A DNA stretch of 64,000 nucleotides from assembly GCA_030998225.1 (NCBI GenBank), contig JAPYXD010000045.1, positions 930,001-994,000 of the forward strand. Reading direction: 5' to 3'. The position numbers were made by a program, and so were the translations under genes. The DNA is from Diplolepis rosae (lineage: Eukaryota > Arthropoda > Insecta > Hymenoptera > Diplolepididae). The notes beneath the pieces are model-generated. The model was not told the DNA's origin. It worked only from the letters and a program-made list of their open reading frames with translations, and did no database searches. Shown piece after piece: positions 33,946-44,760 of this stretch. Each line of letters opens with the position of its first letter. Within the stretch, counting starts at the first letter, position 1.

Positions 33946-36902
33946 TAAACTCTACCTCCGTGGTGGTGTGGAAAGGAGTTTGATTTCAGAATATTTGGGA
34001 TTCTCTAAGAATGAACCAGCTTTTTTATTTTAATATTTCAAATGTGTTTTCTTTCTTTTATGTTTAAGGCAAAAACTAGATCTAAAAAAAGCAAAAAAAC
34101 CTATTTCTCTAATTGCGTCCAAGATTAGAGCAGAATCTATGCAACCGATTGTTAAAGGTTTTAAAAGTTTTCGCTTTAATTTAAAAAGCAAGTCTTCATA
34201 GTATTTTACTAAGTAATGAAAGTAGGTCTACAATTGTTTTCTTGAATCCTACCCAAAGGTCAAACATGGTGCAAAAATGTCGTAAAATAAGAAAAATGTC
34301 TGAGTACTTTGAAGAAGTTTTTCTAAATCGATATGTATCATATTCCAATAATATTTAGGAATATTTATTAAAATATTCATCTTCTAAATTTGTTTGATTA
34401 ATGTACAGAATACACTTTATATTTGAAATTTGTATACACTCTAAATCTGAATCAGTCAAATTTTCACTGATTGAATCAGTGATTTGCCTTTTCACTGAAT
34501 CATCAGTGGAAACAATATTTTTCACTGTTAAATCAGTTACTTTTCACTGAAGTAATCAGTGAAATTTGACTGATTCACAGTAACCTGTTTTTAGTTATTT
34601 AAATCAGTTAAATTTCACTGATAATCAGTAGATTTTGACTGATTCATATTTGAATTTTGTACAGTTTTTAAAAAAATCCGAAACTTTTTGAATTTAGTAG
34701 TTTATTTATAAAATTTGAGAATGTTGTAGTTGATATTTCTATATAGAACTTTAAGCATTTATGGACATAAAATTTAATTTAAAGTTTCTTCTATCGGTAT
34801 TAAAAACTTTCAACAATTTTGCAAGATCAGTTAAATGCAAAATTTGACAGAGTATTTAATCAAAATATTTACATTTATTTTTTAAATATTTTGAAAACAA
34901 TTCGACTAAAATAATGATTAATAAGATTTTGTAACATTGTGGGAATATTGGAACGCTGCAAGATTAAATTTTGAGTACAATTTTCAATTAATGAATGTTT
35001 AAAGAATTGAGTGAAAGCATCAATTAAAAAATATTTTTACTTTATAAATTTGATTAAGTGCAGTAATAAGAAAATTTTGACTTTCTATAAAGCATTTCAT
35101 TTATCTGATTAAAAGTCTGTGCATACGTCACTAAAACGTAAGATTAAAAAACTTTAAACTGCTTTTACCATCAATCTATGAATGTGGATTTTAAACCGTA
35201 ATTTAATGTGTCTTATTTTTTGTTGATAAATTATTTTTAACATAATTTTTTGCTTAAAGTAGCCGATTTACTCGATTAAAAATTGGTCAACTTGTATATT
35301 TCAAAATTCTGTAATAAAAGTATTTTCATATTATGTTTTTGTATCCTATGCGTAGAATTTTAATTTTAAAATTGAGATTTCTCACAAAGAAGAAAGATTG
35401 TCTTATTAAAGCAGTTTATTCCCAGAAATTAAAAATCATTTACTTAATATTTCGATTCCAAACATTGAATATTTATTGACTTTGAATAAAACAGAAAAAA
35501 AATTTTTATGAAGTTTTAAAATCTTTTTACAATGTTACGAATTGGGCCGAATTTAGAATTACGAAATCTTTCATTAGAAAAAGAAAAAGTCACTCACATG
35601 AAATAAACTTCTGTAAGAATTATCAAGATTGAAGAGATGTTAAAATATTTTAAAAATAATGCAATTGTAAAATTGCAATTTATATCAATATTTGACAAAT
35701 TTTTAGCTTTCTCAATCAAAGCATTATCCGGAAATTTTTAGTTCCTATAAAAAGATGGAATATTTATCAATTTCTTGAATGTTCATACATTAAAAAAATA
35801 TCGAATTAGAGAATTATATGCAAAGTATTTTACATTAAGAAGACATAAACATGACATAATTAGTTTTATATCTACATTTTCAGCTTACTTTTTTGTGGCT
35901 TAAGCACACATTTTGAATTCGAAATACAAAAATGCTCTACAGAGTTGAAGTATTTCCTGAATCAATTATTATTGATCCTGAATTCTATTGGAAAATTTGT
36001 TGTTTACTGTTCAAATCTTACTACGATTTCAGACGGACAGACAAATTAAGAACTACAAAATATTTCATCCAAAAGATTGCACTCCTCCATAAAATCTTGT
36101 CAAATTGTAACAAGATTTCAACACTTCGAACGAACATTTTTATGTAAAATTTAAAGTTGATTGATATTTATATGTTAATATGGAAATACCAATAAACACA
36201 TATTTTAGCTTTTTAATTTATCTACTGCTATTAGACAATTTTCCATTTCCGTAGAGATTTTAAGTTTTGGAATGAAACGTTTGTGCTTAGGCTACAAAAA
36301 TGTGAGATGAAAATATTTCTAACATATAACTGAAAATATAAATTATGAACTTGAATTTTATGTTCATTTTATCTTGATAGGAAATATTGTTCTAATTGAA
36401 AAATTGTTAAATGTACAAAATTAGTAAGAAGTATATAAATTTGAATGGAAAATTATATATTGATTTAAATTTTATACATTTATTGTCACTAAATTTCACT
36501 GAAAGTTTATTTTTGAAGTGTTGAAATCCTCATGAAATTTTCCAAGATCATACTGATGTTTATTTCATGCAGACTTTCTTCAAGAAATTGAAGAAAAGTG
36601 TTATTTCTTGAACTATATACTTCGTAAATTCAAATTCGTCGTCTGCTTCGCGCCTCTTTTGCACGTACTCGAGAAAAATACAATTCTTAATTTCGACTCG
36701 ATAAACGAAAGCGTGAAATCTAAAAATAACTTGAAAACTCAAGCATTGTAACGAAGTCCGTCTTCGTGCACCTTCGGCTTTACACGAAGCTGGTGACCGC
36801 AGCGTGTAGCAGAGCCGACTCACTGACACGCCACGTTTGCATGTGTTTCTCCCAGATGGGAACGTGGTGGGGGCCGAAAAATCCCACGTTCTGGAGACAC
36901 TG
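33946..36902. repeat. Right 2,957-bp arm of the hAT element
   Basis: Inverted copy of 26587-29543, the same length to the base. It includes the mirror TCAGTGAAA cluster at about 34448-34647. Confidence 0.85.
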
Positions 36903-37876
36903 TCACTGTTGCGAGCCACCAGAATCTGTTGTCTGCTCAGTATCCTGCTTTTATACATCTGCAGGCCTTCTCCCACTTTGGTCCAGCTCGTGGTTGTGTG
37001 ATGATGTTCTAATGGGTGGGGGGGGGGGAGATCTTGCGTTTCGCGGTCGCGCCTGCATGAGGATTGCAGTGCTCTCGTGCTTGCTGTGCGGCGCGCCTGG
37101 TTGCCATGCGGCAGGGGCTTCAGACTGTAGGCTTACAATATAAAATATAATATATCTACACAGGATTTAGATTTTATGATGACACTTGGACTATTTTTTC
37201 AGAAGTCTCGTTGTTGTAGGAATTAAATCTGGTATTCCAGAGGTTTCAAATAGGAGTTCGGGTTGATTCGAATTAAAAGTTCGTATTGACTATTAATCGA
37301 CCTCGGATTGATTCGGATTTATTTGAAATAATTCTGATAGTTTCGGAAACAGATTCTGGAAGTGTCTCGGAATAGTTCGAATTGATTCAGAATCAATTTC
37401 AATCCGAAATTTTTTCCAGAGACATTTTCCTTGAGGAAGGTGTATTGTTAACACCTGGACTATCACACGCAGAAAAAAGTTCCGTATAATATACTGAAAA
37501 TCCAGTAAATTTTACTTAATTTCCAAGTACTTATATGGACAACTGGCCAGTTAACTGAATGTTACTAGGCTGAACAAGTATCTGTAATCAGATTTGGTAG
37601 TTACAAATACGAATACATAAGTGGTATTGACTTGTGGATCAGTAAATTTCACAGAGCCATTTGCTATCCTACACTGTTTCTGAATACTACAAATGCTTAT
37701 TATTCTGTTACATTTCCATATCGTGCAAGAGAATGTAACTTACTGTAACGGTATTGGGATCGAACATTGGGAACACGACACCTGGCGGTGAGAATCGGAA
37801 GTTTTCTCAAGTGTCGTTTTACATTATAAGGATAGACGAATAATTGAAAAAAACATTTAATAAATATATCCAAAAG
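36903..37876. other. Flank with G-run and TTCGGATTGATTCG-like repeats
   Basis: A run of ten or more G lies near 37018-37028. Between about 37255 and 37405 a GATTCGGA/GATTCGAA-like phrase recurs many times. CACGCAGAAAAAAG at about 37468 matches, in reverse, the CTTTTTTCTGCGTG near 46217-46231, so both are probably MITE ends. No gene recognised. Confidence 0.35.
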
Positions 37877-38152
37877 ATGGAAAGCCCGAAACTGATATCT
37901 AATTCGAGAAAGAAATGCGGCTTCGTATGTGCAGTGAGCAGTTGTAAGTCTAAGTGACTGGAAAATGCAGATTTGAGCTACCATTTCTTCCCTCCTACGT
38001 TCGGAATTTTGTCCAAATCGACAATTATTTCAGCATTCCCAAAAAAACCGACGTGTTGGTTGCATGGAAGAAAACAACGAAAAGAAGAGACGTGAAATCC
38101 GATTTAAGGGTGTGTTCACGTCATTTTACCACATAAGATTATCTATTTCCTG
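37877..38152 (+). pseudogene. Broken THAP-domain exon
   Basis: From ATG 37877 one frame gives CGFVCAVSSCKSK then a TGA, followed in frame by SYHFFP. A second frame gives IPKKTDVLVAWKK and VCSRHF, then a TAA, then DYLFPG and a consensus donor GTAAGT at 38153. These are the ordered landmarks of a THAP zinc finger: C-x4-C, the HxFP turn, the conserved W and C-x2-H. Two in-frame stops and one frameshift make it non-functional. Ending at a donor mirrors the first exon of the P-like gene at 17711-22074, so it is probably a decayed P-type transposase exon. Confidence 0.7.
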
Positions 38153-39923
38153 GTAAGTAATATTCTATATTAACCTAAACAATTTTGATCTTTCAATTAG
38201 AATAATCATTTCTTATACACATTCTCTCTCCTGATAAAATTTATTTTTCCCTGATTGATTTCGGCCTATTGGCAAATTTCTTGAATTGTTAAAATCATTG
38301 TTGAATATAAAAATAAACAGACCGACATATGTAAACAATGCACTTTGACACTTAGTTTCGACCATATTGGATCATGTGACCCACGTGACTTTGGAGAGCC
38401 ACGCCTCCATGTCCGATCCCAAAATAGTTTACCAAAATATTAGTGCTCTATACGTTTGTCGAATGTCAGAATTACTTATAAGACAGTAGCTTTACCGTTT
38501 TTTCCTAGTGAAAGTAGCATGATAAGCAGTAAATTCTTCTTACTAGAGTGGTGTTTTACACGTTTGCCGAACGTCAAAAATACCTACACGACTGTACTTT
38601 TAACGAATAATTTAAGTAGAAGGAACTTCATAAATAATATATTTTATCTATCCTAGTAGTGATTTTCGCGTGTACCGAATGTTAAATTTACTTTCAAGTC
38701 TGTCACCATTACTGATTTTTATGAATAAAAATAGCATGACATGCGGTACATTTGACTAATATCTCAAGTGAAAAAAAAGTTTACAATGTAATGTTAGCAA
38801 TGCTGTCGTTCAAAATTTATTCGTCGTATCTATATATATGTATATATATATATATATATATTCCAAATAAATCACCTGTAACTTTACCAAATTTTAGACC
38901 AAAAGAAAAATGCCTTTCTGATTGTATAGGTCTATGTATAAATACAGTCTGTTCCACAAGAAAAGGTACGTGTTTTCTCAGAAAGTTTCAAAGATTTTTA
39001 TTCCTTTCTTTTATGTCCTAACTGTACGTTCGAAGGGCTACGAAGCAACCACTGATTCGTTTCAGTCTTTTTCGAAGTGTCAGCTATTACACAACATTAA
39101 GCTATGAGTGCTATCTACGCTAAACGTTACGAAGCGGTGTCTATTTTGTTCTCTGCACAGATGATTTAAATAGATTTGAACAGATGATTTAACTATAAGT
39201 TTTATTTGCAATTAAAAAAAATATATATGAAATAATATTGAGCATGAGCCTACAAAAAATGAAGGGAATACTTCTTTGTACTTCATAACCTATACCATAA
39301 ATCTGAGGACCACTTATTAATGTTAAATACATATAAAATTGACTTACTTTCAAAACTTTCTCGTACATTTGTATTAAGGCCACACTGGTTCAAAATATGT
39401 GAAACGAAGTCATCCATCTTTTTTAAACCAAATTAGCACACAAAAAGTGGAAAATTTCGAACGGTGTCCCTGAGAATCCACGAGGATCACGAATGAATTC
39501 GCTTTCGTATAACACAGTTCTTTTGTTTTGGATACTTTCTTTGTAGTTGGAAATTCCTTTGTTCACACCCGGCGTTGCCGGCAAACGTCATTTACACATG
39601 AAGGTTATGTTTTCGTGACATGTGCGCGAGTTAAGCGAAACATCCAGATTGGTTAAATCTTAGTATTTCAGCAAAAAACTTTCGGTCCTTGTTGCTACGA
39701 GTTTCTATCTTATAATTTTCGCCGTACGGCGGCGCTTCCCGCGTGTAGGCCTACTCTGACATGCAGTTGTATGTAAACGATGTAAACAAATGAGATAAAT
39801 ACAGATAAATATGTGTTGAAAAAACTAAATAATATTGAAATAATAGTGGATTAAATAATAAAAAAATAGTGGATTCAATTAAAATAATCTAGTGCTGTAT
39901 TATAGTGGATCAGTGATAATAAA
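38153..39923. other. No gene recognised; (TA)n microsatellite
   Basis: AT-rich with a (TA)n run near 38831-38861. The symmetrical CGCCGTACGGCG occurs near 39720. The phrase GTTTGCCGAACGTCA-like (CGTTTGTCGAATGTCAGAA at 38453, CGTTTGCCGAACGTCAAAA at 38561, CGTGTACCGAATGTTAAAT at 38669) recurs every ~108 bp, a short degenerate tandem repeat. No coding content recognised. Confidence 0.45.
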
Positions 39924-40462
39924 ATGGTTAATAAGTGCATCGCCCCAAACTGTTCATCGGGTTACAGTTCAATTCGTGTTAACAGCGAGAAAATTCATTT
40001 TTTTAAAGTGCCTAAAGATTTAGTTGCTGAATATCAAAAAGCAATAAAAAGAAAAAATTTTATTGTAATAGCCGGACAGTTTGTTTGCGAGAAACATTTT
40101 CTTAAAGAAGAGGTTATTTAGAAGAGAGAAGTAAAGGATCCTGCTGGAAATGTTATAGCATCGGTATAAAGTAAAATTAGCGAAAAATATACATAACTAA
40201 GCTAATTTAAAACAAAGCGCATGAAACAAAATGTATTGTTAATGCCAAAGTAGAATGTCTCTTTGAAAAGCATCATCGTAGCAGAAACGCATTTGAGTTG
40301 ATTTTCTGCGAATTTACTGCAACAAGTAAAAAAATCATATTTCCGTGCAAAGACCATGTTGAAGATGCTAAGGAAATTTTGTCCCACATTGTGCAATACT
40401 ACTTGCAAATTAGAATTAGATTCGTCAAGGAAAAGCTGAGATTACGAAAGAAAGCGTCTTGA
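39924..40462 (+). pseudogene. THAP-domain gene remnant
   Basis: From ATG 39924 the frame reads a THAP finger: C-x4-C (CIAPNC), IHFFKVPK and C-x2-H in FVCEKHF. It ends at TAG 40119-40121. The same frame continues past the stop with KREVKDPAGNVIAS, so the stop probably replaces a tryptophan codon. A second open stretch, 40211-40462, has no ATG but encodes 83 residues ending in a basic helix (AKEILSHIVQYYLQIRIRF...) that looks coding. It is probably the C-terminal part of the same gene after internal loss. No introns or inverted ends were found. Family membership rests on the zinc-finger spacing. Confidence 0.6.
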
Positions 40463-43400
40463 AAAGAAAAGCAGCAAAGCTGTGTGTTACTTAGTTTTTT
40501 AGCCTTCTAACGTATATTATTTATTAAATTAAAGTTTTTTATTGCGAAAGAGACTCAGAGCTATGTTTTATTTAAATTATTGTTTTACTGTGTTAAAATT
40601 TTATATGCAGTGATCCCAGATCGTGGGAGCTGGCGGCCCCCACCACGCTCCCATGTGGAAGCACACACAATCAAGCGCGCCGTGTCGGTGTGTCCCCCAC
40701 TTCCTCGCTTCGATTTCACGCTTTCGTCTGTTGAGCCAAGATCGAAAATTATGTTTCTGTCGACTTCGCGTCAAAGTGGCGCGAAGCAGACGACAAATTT
40801 AAAATCACCAAATTTATCATTTAGGATATTACCTTTCTTTCTTTGATATTTCCAAAAACATTCACTTAAAATGAATATCTAAACATTTTATTTTAAATTT
40901 TAGGATGATTTAAAGACTCAAAAGATGATTTTCTATTAAAATTTAAACTCAATAAATTTTCAAAGTTTCAAAACAAAATATCAATTTCAATATTTTTTAG
41001 TTGTGCAAATCAAATAGTTCAATTAGAAAATTATGTAGAGAATATTATATATTAAGGAATGATAAAATATGATATTGTAGTTTAAAAAATAAAATATTAA
41101 AATACTTAAGTAATACATAAATTATATCTAATTATACAATCGAAATTATACAGTAGAGGTTCTTCTCTGGTATAAATAACATTGAAAAAAATTTCATTCA
41201 AATAAAATACTCAGAAAACTAATACGTAATATTATTCACATATGAATTTCATTATAAAACTGTGAATAAAAGGTTTCAGTATTAAAAAAAAACCAAAATT
41301 ACATCTAAATTTGCATACGAAATTACATTTCACGATTTCTCTTATATAAAATACAAATATAAAATATCTATTTCGAATAAAATAGTTTTAAAACAATTTT
41401 ATAGTACGTGAATCAACTATATCAATTAAAAAATTAAGTGGAAAATATTTTATTTAAAAAAAATAAGACATAAGAAATTAAGGTTGAAAATCTACATTCC
41501 TAATTACATGGTGATAATAGATAAAAATGTTCTCATTTTACGTTTTAGTGGCTTATTGCATAGACTTTTCAATGGAAAAAAGCAATGCTTTACACATAGG
41601 CAAAATTTTCTAATTGATGCAGTTGATCAAATTTATAAAACCGAAACATGTTTTAATTAATATATTGATTTAAAGCTTCAAAGATTTATTAACTTAAAAT
41701 TTTACTTGGAATTTTCCTAGAATTTCACATAATCTCAAAAATGTTCATATTAGGCGAATGCTTTTCAGATATCAATCAAATTCCGTAGTCAATAAATGTT
41801 TAAAGTTTCAAGTCAAGGTATTGATTGGAAATTTAGTAGCTTTTTTAGTTAACTATTTTAATCAGAAAATTCTTCATTTTCGTAGATTTTTTCAACTTTT
41901 TAATTAAAAATTTATGCATAGGCCACAAACACGTGAGGTGAAAATTTGGAATCATTAGTCACAATGTCTAGGCAACAGAAAATTTAATTCGATTGTGGTA
42001 GGGCCCTAGCTGTTTTGCCCTGTCAGTAATCAGGTGCTGATCCATTTTTTCAAAAATATGCAATAAGACGAAAGCAAAAAAAAATAGTTCTAATTATATA
42101 ATATATAACATTGTATGCAAGATTGTAGCCAAATCTGAAAAATATTTCTTTGAATGCAATGTATAAATAATCTTTTTTCAGAAATTTGGAAAAACATGTC
42201 GTCCTAATTATATAATGTCCGTAAATTAATAGTATTCAATAACGATAGTATTAGAATGATCAAGGTAATTGGCTGATATGCAGCAAATGCGAGTTCAAAG
42301 CCCTGTACTTCTAAAAATTTTTTTAATCGATTTTATCAAACAGCTAGGACCCTACACAATCGAATTAAAATTTCTGTTGCCTAGAAATTGTGGCTGATGA
42401 TTCCAAATTTTCACCTCACGTTTTTGTGGCCTATGCATAAATTTTTAATTAAAAAGTTGAAAAAATCTACGAAAATGAAGAATTTTCTGATTAAAATAGT
42501 TAACTAAAAAAGCTACTAAATTTCCAATCAATACCTTAACTTGAAACTTTAAACATTTATTGACTACGGAATTTGATTGATATCTGAAAAGCATTCGCCT
42601 AATATGAACATTTTTGAGATTATGTGAAATTCTAGGAAAATTCCAAGTAAAATTTTAAGTTAATAAATCTTTGAAGCTTTAAATCAATATATTAATTAAA
42701 ACATGTTTCGGTTTTATAAATTTGATCAACTGCATCAATTAGAAAATTTTGCCTATGTGTAAAGCATTGCTTTTTTCCATTGAAAAGTCTATGCAATAAG
42801 CCACTAAAACGTAAAATGAGAACATTTTTATCTATTATCACCATGTAATTAGGAATGTAGATTTTCAACCTTAATTTCTTATGTCTTATTTTTTTTAAAT
42901 AAAATATTTTCCACTTAGTTTTTTAATTGATATAGTTGATTCACGTAGTATAAAATTTTTTTAAAACTATTTTATTCGAAATAGATATTTTATTGTTACA
43001 TCCCAGTAACTTTTAAAATTTTATATTGCCCCTGTGCAAGGGCAACGCGCCAAACACTGAGGATAACGAGGAAGACATCATTCAAGTATAAGAGTGTTCC
43101 TATGATAAATTATCATATGGACCGGGTAGCTGTGCGCATGAGGTAAACCTATGTATACCTCACGTCGACGAATCGGTTTGAAATATGGTAATAAGAGATA
43201 AAAAAGAACAGCGCTCTGTCTATATGGTAATTACACCCGTGGTAATGAGTCAGTAACTCACACCGCGTGCCGATAAAGTAGTAACGTTGTGCTAATAACC
43301 TAATGAGAGAATGAGAAGTTATCGGCACAGCCTCACTAATTATAATGACTAAATATTATAATCATTATTATGTTAATATTAATTATGTATCAACATTACA

Positions 43401-43705
43401 CCATAACTATTATTAATATCTTGGGTAGTAAAATAGTATTGATCAATATTATCGCCATTACGTATTGATTGCCGATGAGTCGATCACGATCAATGAATAA
43501 AAATCGATCATTGATTATGGATCATAGATAAGAAATTGATTGACTGATCATTGGCAACCAATTAATGATCATACTTCATAAAATAAGTAACACAAATTGT
43601 AAACAAATAAATGCAGAAATGAGTAATTAAAAATGCATTTATTTGGAAACTAGATATAAAATTGGGCAATAGAAGAGATGAACTCATGAACCCTTGCAGA
43701 GATCG

Positions 43706-43791
43706 TGCCTGGCCACCGATTCGCAATTCGTACGTGCCTTGCCACCGATTTGCGATTCGAACGTACCGTGCCACCGATTTACGTTGATCTG
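43706..43791 (+). repeat. Three ~29-bp repeats in the LTR U3
   Basis: GCCACCGATT(C/T)(G/A)C occurs three times, each followed by an ATTCG(T/A)ACGT-like phrase, just upstream of the TATA box. Tandem repeats in this position often act as transcription-factor sites in LTRs. Confidence 0.6.
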
Positions 43792-43816
43792 CTCCCACTA
43801 ATAGAAGCATCAATAG

Positions 43817-43856
43817 TATATATACCCCAGATTCACCTCTGGAGGTTTGTCATTAA
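43817..43856 (+). promoter_or_regulatory. LTR core promoter
   Basis: TATATATAC (43817-43825) is followed 33 bp later by TCATTAAG (43850), a good match to the arthropod initiator TCAKTY. This fixes the plus strand as the LTR's sense strand and places U3 at 42994-43849. Confidence 0.55.
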
Positions 43857-44380
43857 GTTCCGAACAGTTGTACGGTTGTTAGGTCTGGACCGGTAATTCA
43901 ACGTCGTGAGCAGAACCTTCGATAAACGTAAGTCTCATTGGATTTCTATGAGCAACTCAACATTCGGTACTTGGTAAATAAAATCCTTGGTCCTGAAGTG
44001 GTGCAAGTCCGGAAACCGTAGTGCTAGATAGTTCCTTTGGATTACGTGTATCGTCGTATTTAGTCGTGACGGTTAATAGTGATTCATTTCTGAAATCGGG
44101 ACGAACTAACCTATCTTGTTAACAAGTGCATGTTTGATTCATTTCTCGTGTACTCAACAAGATACATAAGCGGATAATTGATCACATCAGTTGCTGGTGG
44201 ACTTCCATCCCTTACACCATACCTCCTGCAAAATTTATCGTTGTTTTGCTACTTCACGGAGACTCAAACGAAACTCAACTATCCTGCAAGGATTTGTGCG
44301 CGTTGACTTGCAATAACAGGAGTAATAAACGACAATTCTCTCTTTTGCCCTCTAATTTAAGAGGTAGACAAGTAAGTTAT

Positions 44381-44760
44381 ATAAATATAAATAAGCATCT
44401 CAAAACTTATTATATTAACTATAACGCTGAATGTGGAGCGTGAGTTATATACCTAGGCATCTCAAAACCTAGTATATTAGCGTAAAACGTCCACAATCAA
44501 CTGCGGAAGTTACATATATAGGTATCTCAAAACCTGTATATTTGGCTCATAACCACATAAAACTCATAACATAAATATAAATAAGCATCTTAAAACTTAT
44601 TATATTTAACTATAACGCTGAATGTGGAGCGTGAGTTGTATACCTAGGCATCTCAAAAACCTAGTATATTAGCGTAAAACGTCCACAATCAACTCCGGAA
44701 GTTACATATATAGGCATCTCAAAACCTGTATATTTGGCTCATAACCGCATAAAACTCATA
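44381..44760 (+). repeat. Two 190-bp repeats holding six hairpins
   Basis: Two tandem copies (from 44381 and 44571), each with three stem-loops. All six loops read (C/T)ATCT(C/T)AAAA(A). The stems differ: AATAAG/CTTATT, CTAGG/CCTAG extending through a bulged C to TATAC-side pairs, and ATATATAGG/CCTGTATAT. Between hairpins TGTGGA and TCCACA can also pair. The array lies in the transcribed leader of the LTR, suggesting a folded RNA. Confidence 0.75.

Larger units (their letters stand above)
26587..36902 (+). mobile_element. 10.3-kb hAT element with 2,957-bp inverted arms
   Basis: The ends CAGTGTCTCCAGAACGTGGG (26587) and CCCACGTTCTGGAGACACTG (to 36902) are exact inverses. Homology runs without a large gap to 29543 on the left and 33946 on the right, so each arm is 2,957 bp. 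The 4.4-kb middle holds one hAT transposase gene. Normal hAT ends are only 10-40 bp, so kilobase arms are unusual. No 8-bp duplication is seen (CGAGGAAT on the left, TCACTGTT on the right), which suggests recombination between elements, or a deletion or mutation at one flank. The ends match the 162-bp MITE that does have an 8-bp duplication. Confidence 0.85.

Noticed and set aside
26500..36976. Mirrored frames at 26558-26929 / 36560-36976 and 27342-27557 / 35932-36147
   Set aside because: They fall in the hAT terminal arms and mirror each other exactly as the DNA does; no independent evidence of coding.
36940..37143. GC-rich frame after the hAT element
   Set aside because: Contains a long G run and no recognisable motif; overlaps the element end.
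37954..38136. Intact small protein starting MTGKCRF
   Set aside because: It is the out-of-frame second half of a THAP finger whose first half lies in another frame with a stop; better explained as a pseudogene.
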